Source: Candidatus Pelethocola excrementipullorum | GTDB lineage: Bacteria; Bacillota; Clostridia; Lachnospirales; Lachnospiraceae | Direction: 5' to 3' | Assembly: GCA_018714325.1 (NCBI GenBank) | Contig: DVNN01000199.1 | Span: 1-33,947 of the forward strand | Length of the DNA stretch: 33,947 nt | Part shown: piece after piece, positions 21,778-29,184 of the stretch | Numbering within the stretch: position 1 is the stretch's first letter | Layout of the letters: each line of letters opens with the position of its first letter | Notes under the pieces: generated by a model | Seen by the model: only the letters and a program-made list of their open reading frames with translations | What the model was told of the DNA's origin: nothing | The model's database searches: none | Made by a program: the position numbers and the translations under genes

Positions 21778-22488
21778 TTACTGGTATTGGTCGGCCATTA
21801 TCTTAGCCAGAGTCTCTGGGGAATGATTTTCGGCGAGCAGTTTTTGCTTTTTGCTCTCCCACTCATGAAGGCTTTTGCAGAGAGTGGAAACTTGCTCCAG
21901 GTACTCGGATGGGAATTTGACGGCACCGTTTTCATCCATATGGACAATGTCACCAGGGCATACGTCCATACCACAGATGGTGACTGGACTGTTGATTTCC
22001 TGAATGACGAAAGGTCCATGGCCTGCACAGACACCGGTCAACAGATACTGAATTCCCATGGGGCGTATTTCGTCCAGATCTCTCGAGGGGCCGTCGCTGA
22101 TAATACCTATTACTCCGAGAGATTTAAAAGCTGTCATCATATTGCCGCCACAAAGTCCATTCTTGTTTTTTATCTTTTCGGGCAGGTTTTGCCGGATGGC
22201 GACGATGGCGGGCTTGGGTGTCTTTTCGATTATTCGATATAAGTCTTCAAAACTCCTGCGCCCTGAAGTGCTGTCCGGAAGTCCGAATGTGACCGTCACC
22301 ACATGCCCGGCCAGAGGTCCCAGTTCAGGAAACATACACTTACAAGTGATATCGGTGTACCAATTGCTGTTCCAGGGATGGTAGAGTCCCAGACAATGTT
22401 GTTGATCATCTGGGTAAGTTGCCACCACATTGGTCACGCTCGGGGTATCGTATTGTCTCAGTTCGTTGAGTAAGATTTCTGTATTCAT
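21778..22488 (-). CDS. RraA-family protein (HMG/oxaloacetate aldolase-like)
   Basis: Member of the RraA/HMG-aldolase family; the enzymes of the family are metal-dependent class II aldolases that split 4-hydroxy-4-methyl-2-oxoglutarate or decarboxylate oxaloacetate, giving pyruvate. Conserved parts are GGNMMTAFKSLGVIGIISDG followed by PSRDLDEI, with the Arg-Asp pair, and the ending VCPGDIVHMDENGAVKFPSEY. 236 residues. The family position where many active aldolases have a Glu in GE is Asn here (GGN), so activity is not assured. No ribosome binding site lies next to the ATG; AAGGAGG is about 42 bases upstream, beyond a hairpin. It is co-transcribed with the Ldh2-family dehydrogenase. Confidence 0.82.
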   Translation of the reverse strand: MNTEILLNELRQYDTPSVTNVVATYPDDQQHCLGLYHPWNSNWYTDITCKCMFPELGPLAGHVVTVTFGLPDSTSGRRSFEDLYRIIEKTPKPAIVAIRQNLPEKIKNKNGLCGGNMMTAFKSLGVIGIISDGPSRDLDEIRPMGIQYLLTGVCAGHGPFVIQEINSPVTICGMDVCPGDIVHMDENGAVKFPSEYLEQVSTLCKSLHEWESKKQKLLAENHSPETLAKIMADQYQ

Positions 22489-22827
22489 AATAATAAAAAG
22501 GCTGGCCGGTAAAGTGCGCCGGAGCCAATCCTCCTTCCCGTTTTATTAATTTAAGTATAGAAGGGTATAAAAGAGAAACCTATGTCTGGTCTTCCAAAGA
22601 TTGGGGAGGTTTTTGTGACGGCAGACTAATGGGGAACACCAAAAAAGAGATATATAGGTATATCGAAAATAAATAATAAACTATTTGTGAGAGAAGGGAA
22701 GTGTGGTATGATAAATAAAAGATTTATCGGGGGCATATGGAGACATCATAAGAAATCTAATCCTCTGTCGGGTGAGTAACGGAGGGGTGTAGGATACCGG
22801 AAAACTATCATAACCCGGAGGTGTGTT
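22489..22827. promoter_or_regulatory. Divergent control region between the RraA-family gene and lysR
   Basis: 339 bases without a gene. On the minus side: a -10-like TATACT (22559-22554), AAGGAGG (22536-22530), then a GC-rich hairpin (22500-22526) and a T-run touching the ATG. In the middle: the dyad GATATATAGGTATATC (22649-22664), placed as a LysR-type site would be. On the plus side: a promoter for lysR, TTGTGA-16-TATGAT (22685-22712). This is the classic divergent layout of a LysR regulator and its target operon. Confidence 0.7.
22500..22526 (-). terminator. Attenuator-like hairpin in the leader of the RraA-family gene
   Basis: On the minus strand GGCTCCGG, a 9-base loop, CCGG, two unpaired bases and AGCC, followed by TTTTTATTATT that runs into the ATG. 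It has the form of an intrinsic terminator but lies between ribosome binding site and start codon. Confidence 0.6.
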
Positions 22828-23745
22828 ATGGATATCTTTCAATTAAAATATTTTGTTTCCGCAGCCAATATTGGTAACTTTACACTTGCAGCATATGAAA
22901 ACCATATCTCCCAATCCTCTTTTTCAAAGCAGATTATGAATCTGGAAGATGAACTGGGGGTGGAGTTGTTTGTACGGAAAAAGCGGCATATCGTGTTAAC
23001 TGCCGCAGGAGAACATTGCCTGGATTACGCCTATAAGATGTTGAGTGTCTACGATGATATGGTTCGGGGGATGGAGAGTTATTCCGTCTCTCATATGTTG
23101 CCGATAACGGTAGCTGCAATCCCTGTGATGCTGCCCTATGCTTTGGAAAGTGTGATCTTTAAGGTTAACAGAATCTTTCCGGATCTGCTGTTCTCCATCC
23201 ATGAGCTGCCTGAGAGTACCTATGTGCTGACGGCGCTGCAGCGGGGGGAATGTGACTTTGCAATTATGAGAACAGATTTCTTGAACCAGGAACTTTATGA
23301 GATATATCCAGTGGTGTCAGATCGGCTGGCGGCAGTCTTATCCATCAACCATCCCCTGGCGGCGGAGAAAGAAATTTCTCTAAAAAGCCTGGAAAATGAC
23401 CGTATGATCATGCCGCCCAAGGATACTGATCTCAGGATTATAGGGGAAAATGCCTGTATACGCGCGGGATTCAGACCCAACATTGCCTGCATCACCAGCG
23501 GTAATATGGAACTGACTTTAAAGATTGTGGAAAATCAAGGGATGGTATACCTGGCATTTGAGAAGGTGATCGGTTACTATCCGAGGAAGGGATTTGCGGT
23601 TGTTCCCCTGAAAGAAGACATCATCAGCCGGACGGCTTTTGTCCGCCTGAAATCCAGGGTAGATACCCGGACCCAGAAGAAGGTTGCTGAATTTCTGGGA
23701 AAGGAATATGGAGCTGTTATAGAAGAAAGAGCAAAGGCGAATTAG
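22828..23745 (+). CDS. LysR-family transcriptional regulator
   Basis: 305 residues. N-terminal winged helix-turn-helix MDIFQLKYFVSAANIGNFT and ISQSSFSKQIMNLEDELGVELFVRKKRHIVLTAAG; the rest is the periplasmic-binding-protein-like effector domain (from about residue 90). ATG follows GGAGGTG. It is divergent from the RraA/Ldh2 operon and upstream of the DapA/NanA-family gene, so both may be targets. The effector is probably a keto or hydroxy acid of the pathway (inference). Confidence 0.92.
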   Translation: MDIFQLKYFVSAANIGNFTLAAYENHISQSSFSKQIMNLEDELGVELFVRKKRHIVLTAAGEHCLDYAYKMLSVYDDMVRGMESYSVSHMLPITVAAIPVMLPYALESVIFKVNRIFPDLLFSIHELPESTYVLTALQRGECDFAIMRTDFLNQELYEIYPVVSDRLAAVLSINHPLAAEKEISLKSLENDRMIMPPKDTDLRIIGENACIRAGFRPNIACITSGNMELTLKIVENQGMVYLAFEKVIGYYPRKGFAVVPLKEDIISRTAFVRLKSRVDTRTQKKVAEFLGKEYGAVIEERAKAN

Positions 23746-23767
23746 TTCATGCAATTTCGTAATAGAT

Positions 23768-23784
23768 GGATTCGGAATCCGAAT
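23768..23784. promoter_or_regulatory. Operator-like palindrome before the DapA/NanA-family gene
   Basis: Contains two overlapping perfect dyads: GGATTC-G-GAATCC (23768-23780) and ATTCGGA-A-TCCGAAT (23770-23784). The right end overlaps the -35 box of the promoter at 23784-23812, so a bound protein would block RNA polymerase. Confidence 0.6.
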
Positions 23785-23812
23785 TGATTTTGCCGTTCAA
23801 TCTCTTTATCAT
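23784..23812 (+). promoter_or_regulatory. Promoter of the DapA/NanA-family gene
   Basis: TTGATT, a 17-base spacer and TATCAT, giving a leader of about 40 bases. Confidence 0.6.
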
Positions 23813-23858
23813 GAAGCTATGTGGTAATATCACTGCTCAAGATAAAGGGGGTTTTAAG

Positions 23859-24767
23859 ATGAAGAAGATGTTTGGCGTTAACACTCCGATTTCCTGTCCT
23901 ATGACTGAAAGCGGAGAAGTGGATTACGAAAGCCTGAAAAACCTTTGTAATTTTCTGATAGAAAAAGGTGTGGATGGATTGTATCCTAATGGCTCCACTG
24001 GCGAGATGTGCTTTTTGAGCAAAGAGGAACGAAAGAAGATTCTGGAGTGTGTTCTTAAAGTGAATGATGGTAGGGTGCAGGTATTCAATATGGTGGGGGC
24101 GTTGACTACGGCGGATACCATTGAACTGGCCCGGCATGCGGAGAAAGCCGGTGCGGATGGGATTGGGGTAGTGACCCCATACTATTTCAAGTTGGATCAG
24201 GAAGAACTATATCGATACTTCTTACAGGTTGCATCTAGTGTTTCTCAGGACTTTTCCATATATCTTTATGGTATTCCTCAACTTGCGGTCAATGATATCA
24301 CACCGGAACTGGCCCGGCGGGTGGCCGTAAGCTGCCCTAATGTGGTGGGAATCAAGTACAGTTATCCTGATATGCCCAGGCTTCTGCAGTTTATGAACAT
24401 AAGAGATGGGGAGTTTTCTGTGTTGGCAGGACCGGATGACTTGTTTTTTGCCCTGTTGGCATCGGGAGGTGATGGGACCATCTCCGGAAATTCCAATGTA
24501 ATCCCTGAACATTATGCGGCCATTTACAGGGCCTTTAAAGATGGGGATTATGAGACGGCCAGAAGGATGCAGAGGAAAGTGAATAAAATGATTGCATGTA
24601 TCAGCGGTCCCAACAATATGGCCAGGTACAAAGCTGCTTTAAAACATAGAGGTGTAATAGCCTCCACGGCAGTGCGCCGCCCGCTGCGTGAACTTACGGA
24701 GGTGGAAGAAAAGGTATTTTTTGAGAAACTGGAAAGCATGGATTATACGGATATAACCAAATTTTAA
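23859..24767 (+). CDS. Class I pyruvate aldolase/lyase, DapA/NanA family
   Basis: TIM-barrel enzyme of 302 residues that forms a Schiff base with a 2-keto acid and makes or breaks a bond to pyruvate. The signature PNGSTGEMCFLSKEER is at about residues 45-60; GSTGE resembles N-acetylneuraminate lyase more than DapA. Catalytic Tyr137 (IYLYGIP) and Schiff-base Lys166 (VVGIKYSYPD) are in place. ATG chosen for AAAGGGGG 7 bases upstream; an earlier ATG would add 31 residues but its frame runs through the promoter. No sialic acid genes (nanE, nanK) and no lysine-synthesis genes are nearby, so cleavage of a keto-deoxy sugar acid in this island is a better guess than DapA or NanA. Confidence 0.88.
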   Translation: MKKMFGVNTPISCPMTESGEVDYESLKNLCNFLIEKGVDGLYPNGSTGEMCFLSKEERKKILECVLKVNDGRVQVFNMVGALTTADTIELARHAEKAGADGIGVVTPYYFKLDQEELYRYFLQVASSVSQDFSIYLYGIPQLAVNDITPELARRVAVSCPNVVGIKYSYPDMPRLLQFMNIRDGEFSVLAGPDDLFFALLASGGDGTISGNSNVIPEHYAAIYRAFKDGDYETARRMQRKVNKMIACISGPNNMARYKAALKHRGVIASTAVRRPLRELTEVEEKVFFEKLESMDYTDITKF

Positions 24768-24778
24768 CCATTTAATTA

Positions 24779-24811
24779 CGAAAGGTCACTCTTCGGTAGA
24801 GTGGCCTTTCG
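24779..24811. terminator. Bidirectional terminator with a UUCG-type loop
   Basis: CGAAAGGTCACTCT pairs with AGAGTGGCCTTTCG around CTTCGG. T-rich sequence follows on both strands only in part (CGTTGTT on plus; CGTAATTAAA on minus). It lies between the convergent stops of the DapA/NanA-family gene and the CdaR-type regulator. Confidence 0.8.
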
Positions 24812-24820
24812 TTGTTCGGA

Positions 24821-25975
24821 TTATGAAGTGATGGAATAGTGTGCATGGCTTAAATAGTAGTATAGGTACTCGGTCAGTTCCCTGTCTTTCATATTCTGTA
24901 TGGGATCGATTCCCAGCTGATTTCTGATTTTATCGATTCGGAATGCCATGGTGTTTTTATGGATAAATAACTTGTCGCTGCTCTTTTGAAAGCTGTAATT
25001 ATTATGATATAGGGCACCGACGTGTTTCACAAAATTCTCGGTGAATCTCTCGCTGAAGGTATCGGAAAAAGCATCAAATATTTTATGTAATTCCATAAAA
25101 GGAAGTCTGGATTTCAGATATTCATCCATATGGTCGTAAAAGTAAATTATTTTCGTATGTTCAATCCGTATATTGTTATGCATCCACAAGGCCTTTTCAT
25201 AACCAAATTTATAATATTCCCAACTGCTCACCAGTGGGCCGGTGCTTAGAAGAAGGCTTGGATTCCTTGGCTGAGTATAGGTAAGAAAGCTCTTTAGATA
25301 ATCGGTTATCATATATTTATAATTGTGAAAGAATCCTTCCAGGGTATGGCCATAGGCTAGAAAAAGGACGATATTGCCTTGGTTATCCTGAGTAATTATG
25401 TCTTGAGAACGGCAGGAGATACTTTCCTTAAAGAATTTAAAAAAGCTCTCAAAGTCGGTTGTGTCCTGGGAGGAAATAATCACAGGAATCCTGGGAATAT
25501 CCTCCTTGTAGCCCAGATTCTTGCAAATACTTTTGATGTTGGGTGCATTGGGGCCATCCATATCCCCATACATAAGATAATTTAACATCTGAGCCTTTGC
25601 GCTCTTATTATTGCTATAACTGATCCTGCTTAGCCCGCATTCCAGCATAAGCTCTATGGACTTTTTGATCACGGGGGCAATGGAATGCAAGGTCTTTCCT
25701 TCGCCCTTGATCTCCAGGATCCCGATGATTCTGGTGTTTCGCTTCAGCGCCATATTGATACCTTCCCAGATCTCGGGATACTCTTTTCCAACGGTGGATT
25801 CAACAAGCTCTCTTCCACTTTGGAGCATCTCGCAGGCTGTTTTGTGAAAGGTGCCGATTCTGGAATTGTCATTACTGGCTATGACGGTTCCTGCCTCATT
25901 GACAATGTTAATCTGGTAGTCTGTACATTCGCTGATTTGTTCGATTAATTCCTGGGCTAATGATCCGCTTAGCAA
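24821..25975 (-). CDS. CdaR/PucR-type transcriptional regulator (sugar-diacid recognition)
   Basis: Activator-type regulator. The N terminus is a diacid-recognition domain: LAQELIEQISECTDYQINIVNEAGTVIASNDNSRIGTFH. The C terminus is the PucR-type helix-turn-helix: NNYSFQKSSDKLFIHKNTMAFRIDKIRNQLGID. E. coli CdaR senses glucarate/galactarate/glycerate-type acids. I chose a TTG start (384 residues) because AAAGGAGG lies 8 bases before it and it matches the usual family N terminus; an ATG 13 codons earlier has only a weak binding site. It has its own promoter and faces the HpcH/dehydrogenase operon, the likely target. This regulator type is the best hint that the island handles sugar acids. Confidence 0.87.
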   Translation of the reverse strand: MLSGSLAQELIEQISECTDYQINIVNEAGTVIASNDNSRIGTFHKTACEMLQSGRELVESTVGKEYPEIWEGINMALKRNTRIIGILEIKGEGKTLHSIAPVIKKSIELMLECGLSRISYSNNKSAKAQMLNYLMYGDMDGPNAPNIKSICKNLGYKEDIPRIPVIISSQDTTDFESFFKFFKESISCRSQDIITQDNQGNIVLFLAYGHTLEGFFHNYKYMITDYLKSFLTYTQPRNPSLLLSTGPLVSSWEYYKFGYEKALWMHNNIRIEHTKIIYFYDHMDEYLKSRLPFMELHKIFDAFSDTFSERFTENFVKHVGALYHNNYSFQKSSDKLFIHKNTMAFRIDKIRNQLGIDPIQNMKDRELTEYLYYYLSHAHYSITS

Positions 25976-26014
25976 TGGCTGAACCTCCTTTATCTTTCGA
26001 GTGGGTTTGAACAT

Positions 26015-26312
26015 ATCCCTAAAAATGAACCCTGGAATGTATTCTTTCTACTACGTTTTCTTAACTTAAATTATAGATGAGTACGCCTTTTGCATCAAGG
26101 AAAAGGACTGAATTTCATGGCGTTATCGATTCCTTTTTGGAAAGAAGATACCCGGATAAGGAATTGTTCGAGGAGAGGCCTGAGGATTGTTGTGGCAAAG
26201 ACACAAAAAACCTGATTTTTATAGGTACGGGATGGGATTCACAGAAGGGAATCATGCCAAGTATAATAAGAGTTAACCAAAGAAAATTACCAAGAAAAAG
26301 GAGTGAATTAAG
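26015..26312. promoter_or_regulatory. Divergent control region between the CdaR-type gene and the HpcH operon
   Basis: 298 bases. Minus-strand promoter TTGATG (26098-26093), 17-base spacer, TATAAT (26075-26070) for the regulator. Plus-strand promoter TTCACA (26238-26243), 18-base spacer, TATAAT (26262-26267) for the HpcH operon. A dyad GATTC-N8-GAATC (26236-26253) overlaps the plus-strand -35 box. An 80-codon open frame through the region has no ribosome binding site and contains the promoter, so it is not taken as a gene. Confidence 0.75.
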
Positions 26313-27107
26313 ATGTTAAGAAGGAACAGACTAAGAGAAATCTTAAGCCATGGGAGCTCCTCGGTGGGTACCAGAATTGAGAGTACCTGGCCTGCCATAG
26401 TGGAGGTGGTGGGCAGCACGGGACATTATGATTATGTGGAATTTGTGGCCGAATATGCACCCTATAGCCTGAGTGATCTTGAGAATATCTGCCGGACTGC
26501 GGAGCTGTATGGGATGGGGTCCATGATTAAGGTGGATTTTCAGAACAGGGCTTATGTGGCTCAAAAAGCCATGGCTTCTGGCTTTCAGGCAGTACTTCTG
26601 GTGGACCATAAGACCCCGGAGGAGGTGAAAGAGTCCATCCATGTATTGAAACCTGATACGCCGGAGGATATGGGCAGATTCGGATACCCCAACAGCAGAT
26701 GGATTGGATACCAGCCCCACAAATCCCAGATGGATTATGCCAGGATGGTGAGAGAGACCGTGATAGCACTGATGATTGAAAAGAAGGAGCTCATGGATAA
26801 TATTGAGGAAATCTGCTCCATACCCGGGGTGGATATGGTGCAGTTCGGACCCTCTGATTACAGCATGAGCATGGGATGGAATATGGCAGATCATATGGAG
26901 GAATGCAAAGAGGCGGAACGACGGATGATTCAGGCAGCCCTGATGCATGGAATACAGCCCAGATGTGAGATTAATACGGCTGAAGAATCCTTGTATTATG
27001 CGGGGTTGGGAGTCAGGCACTTCTGCCTGGGGGATGAACTAAGGAACAATACAAATTATTGGAATAAGACGGGAGAAGCATTGCGGCGGATGATGTACAA
27101 GTGCTGA
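26313..27107 (+). CDS. HpcH/HpaI-family aldolase-like protein with altered catalytic residues
   Basis: 264-residue TIM-barrel protein of the HpcH/HpaI (GarL) family, whose members split 2-keto-3-deoxy acids into pyruvate and an aldehyde. The metal ligands are present: Glu in LMIEKKEL and Asp 26 residues later in FGPSDYSMSMG, the same spacing as Glu149/Asp175 of E. coli HpaI. But the segment that in HpaI reads IDxEH (Asp42, His45) is FVAEY here, so the Asp/His dyad is Val/Tyr, and the Arg70 position is Lys (MIKVDF). ATG follows AAAAAGGAG. It is first in an operon with two D-2-hydroxyacid dehydrogenases. Chemistry may be related but not identical to GarL. Confidence 0.85.
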   Translation: MLRRNRLREILSHGSSSVGTRIESTWPAIVEVVGSTGHYDYVEFVAEYAPYSLSDLENICRTAELYGMGSMIKVDFQNRAYVAQKAMASGFQAVLLVDHKTPEEVKESIHVLKPDTPEDMGRFGYPNSRWIGYQPHKSQMDYARMVRETVIALMIEKKELMDNIEEICSIPGVDMVQFGPSDYSMSMGWNMADHMEECKEAERRMIQAALMHGIQPRCEINTAEESLYYAGLGVRHFCLGDELRNNTNYWNKTGEALRRMMYKC

Positions 27108-27122
27108 AAGGAGAGGTGGAAG

Positions 27123-28112
27123 GTGAAGAGAATATTGTTGACCCATCCGATTCCAGAAACCTGTATAGAACCTTATCGGGAGGAATTTGATATCACAATG
27201 CCGGTGAAAAAGCTGTCACAGGAAGAGATTTTAGGGATGGTTTCGGATTATGAGGCACTGTTTCTCATCGGAAGTCAGTGTGATAAAGACATCCTGGAGG
27301 CAGGCGTCAGATTGAAAGCGGTGGCGAATCTGGGGGTGGGATATGATAACATCGATTGGGAGTATGCCACTGAAAAGGGAATTGCGGTGGTGAATACTCC
27401 AACCCAGGTGACAGAAGCCACTGCGGAGCATTGCATCGCATTGATCATGGCTGTAATGCGCGGTACTTCCTACTATGACCGTTTTGTGAGAAAGGGTTTT
27501 TGGGATGTGGCAACGTTTACGGATCAATGCACAATGATCGCCGGGAGTACTTTAGGAATCGTGGGATTTGGAAGAATTGGAAGGCTGGTATGTAAAAAGG
27601 CTCAGGGGCTTGGGATGCGGGTAATTTACCATGATATCTATCGGATGACCGGTGAAATGGAGAGAGAGTATCGGGTGGAATATAAGGAGATGGATGAGCT
27701 TCTGGCGATATGTGACTGCATTTCCCTGAATATGCCATATACCCCTGAAAATTGTCATTTTATTAATCGAGACTCTTTTCTGAAAATGAAGAAGAATAGT
27801 TATCTGATCAATTGTGCCAGAGGGCCGGTAGTGGATGAACAGGCGCTGGTAGAAGCATTGGACAGCGGATATATCAAAGGGGCAGGGCTGGATGTATTTG
27901 AATATGAGCCTCATATATCGCCTGAACTTCTCATGGCGGAAAATGTGGTTCTGACTCCGCATATTGCAAGTGCGGTGCTGACCGCCAGAATTGGGATGGC
28001 ATGCGAGGCTTTAGATGGAATCGCAAAAGTCCTAAAGGAGGAGGAACCTTACAATGTGATTAATCCGGAAGTCTTAACGTGGGAAAGGCAGGTAGAGACA
28101 TGGAAATTGTAG
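27123..28112 (+). CDS. D-isomer-specific 2-hydroxyacid dehydrogenase (glyoxylate/hydroxypyruvate reductase type)
   Basis: 329 residues, NAD(P)-dependent. N-terminal KAVANLGVGYDNIDWEYATEKG, nucleotide fingerprint GIVGFGRIGRLV, catalytic Arg in NCARGPVVDEQAL, Glu in LDVFEYEPHISPELL and His in TPHIASAV; these fit the glyoxylate/hydroxypyruvate reductase branch (GyaR/GhrB-like). GTG start with AAAGGAGAGG upstream; it begins 15 bases after the HpcH gene. Its end overlaps the next dehydrogenase by 13 bases, so the three genes are one translationally coupled unit. It may reduce an aldehyde- or keto-acid product of the aldolase to a glycerate-like acid. Confidence 0.9.
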   Translation: MKRILLTHPIPETCIEPYREEFDITMPVKKLSQEEILGMVSDYEALFLIGSQCDKDILEAGVRLKAVANLGVGYDNIDWEYATEKGIAVVNTPTQVTEATAEHCIALIMAVMRGTSYYDRFVRKGFWDVATFTDQCTMIAGSTLGIVGFGRIGRLVCKKAQGLGMRVIYHDIYRMTGEMEREYRVEYKEMDELLAICDCISLNMPYTPENCHFINRDSFLKMKKNSYLINCARGPVVDEQALVEALDSGYIKGAGLDVFEYEPHISPELLMAENVVLTPHIASAVLTARIGMACEALDGIAKVLKEEEPYNVINPEVLTWERQVETWKL

Positions 28113-29062
28113 TATTGGATGGATATACGGAAAATCCTGGAGATCTTTCCTGGGAGGGGCTTGAGCGTTTGGGTAAGCTAAGTGTTTATGACAGAACGAC
28201 AGAGGAACAAGAAGCCATCCGCAGGATCGGAAAGGCTGAGATTGTCATCGTAAATAAAACCCCGGTAACAAGAAGGATTCTGGAAACCTGTGGAAAGATC
28301 AGATACATTGGGGTGATGGCCACGGGCTATAATGTAATCGATATGGAGGCGGCTTATGAGAAGGGGGTTATTGTATCCAACATCCCCTCCTATGGAACGG
28401 ATGCGGTGGGGCAGTTTGCCATTGCATTACTTTTGGAAATCTGCCACCATATCGGACACCATTCGGATGCGGTAAAGGCGGGGAGATGGCAAAACTGCCC
28501 TGACTGGTGTTTCTGGGATTATCCCCTGATTGAACTGGCAGGAAAGAATATGGGAATTCTGGGATACGGCAGGATCGGACAGACCACAGGCAGAATCGCA
28601 CAGGCTCTGGGGATGAAGGTGCTGGCCTATGATACCTATCAGAACTCAAAGCTGGAATGTGAAACCCTTCGCTATGTGAGTCAGGAGGAGTTGTTTCGGG
28701 AGTCCGATGTGATAGCACTTCACTGCCCCCTCTTTCCTTCCACAGAGGGTATCATCAATAAGGATAATATAGCTAAGATGAAAGATGGTGTAATCATCCT
28801 CAATAACAGCAGAGGTCAGCTGATTGTGGAAAAGGATCTGAGAAAAGCGTTGGGGTCGGGAAAAGTTGCAGCAGCAGGACTGGATGTGGTATCCGCAGAG
28901 CCTATTCGGGCGGATAATCCTCTGCTGGATGCGCCCAATTGTTTTATCACACCCCACATTTCCTGGGCTTCGAGAGAGAGCCGGCAGCGACTGATGGATA
29001 TTGCAGTGCGTAATGTGGAGGCTTATTTATCTGGAAATCCTGAAAATGTGGTTCGTCTTTAA
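28100..29062 (+). CDS. D-isomer-specific 2-hydroxyacid dehydrogenase (glycerate dehydrogenase type)
   Basis: 320 residues. Typical of HprA/glycerate dehydrogenases: YIGVMATGYNVIDMEAAYEKG, GILGYGRIGQTTGRIAQALG, Arg in LNNSRGQLIVEKDL, Glu in LDVVSAEPIRADNPLL and His in TPHISWASRESRQRL. ATG chosen over a GTG seven codons earlier because AAAGGCAGGTAG lies before it. It differs clearly from the preceding dehydrogenase (different dinucleotide-domain linkers and C terminus), so this is not a recent tandem duplication. With a CdaR-type regulator (glycerate-sensing in E. coli) nearby, a glycerate/hydroxypyruvate step is plausible. Confidence 0.9.
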   Translation: MEIVVLDGYTENPGDLSWEGLERLGKLSVYDRTTEEQEAIRRIGKAEIVIVNKTPVTRRILETCGKIRYIGVMATGYNVIDMEAAYEKGVIVSNIPSYGTDAVGQFAIALLLEICHHIGHHSDAVKAGRWQNCPDWCFWDYPLIELAGKNMGILGYGRIGQTTGRIAQALGMKVLAYDTYQNSKLECETLRYVSQEELFRESDVIALHCPLFPSTEGIINKDNIAKMKDGVIILNNSRGQLIVEKDLRKALGSGKVAAAGLDVVSAEPIRADNPLLDAPNCFITPHISWASRESRQRLMDIAVRNVEAYLSGNPENVVRL

Positions 29063-29095
29063 GGAATCAGTTTCAGGAAAGGATTTCTTTTCTGT

Positions 29096-29123
29096 TTGAT
29101 ATTCTTTCGGTAAGTTGTATTAT
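29096..29123 (+). promoter_or_regulatory. Promoter of the helicase-nuclease gene
   Basis: TTGATA, a 16-base spacer and TATTAT; a second -10-like TATAAT lies at 29128-29133. Confidence 0.55.
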
Positions 29124-29184
29124 GGTGTATAATAAAGATATTGCTGCGATGAGCGGCTTATCAAATATACAACGGAGTATCAAT

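Noticed and set aside
23766-23858. N-terminal extension of the DapA/NanA-family protein
   Set aside because: The frame runs through operator and promoter; the ATG at 23859 has a strong binding site and matches the family N terminus.
26077-26319. 80-codon open frame before the HpcH gene
   Set aside because: No ribosome binding site, no recognisable features, and it contains the promoter of the HpcH operon.
26343-27020. 225-codon open frame antisense to the HpcH gene
   Set aside because: A mirror of a clear family member; His/Ile-rich composition is typical of antisense frames.
27123-29062. Tandem duplication of a dehydrogenase gene
   Set aside because: The two proteins differ in catalytic-loop context and linkers and belong to different branches of the family.
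29122-29184. N-terminal extension of the helicase-nuclease
   Set aside because: It overlaps the -10 region and has no binding site; the ATG at 29185 does.
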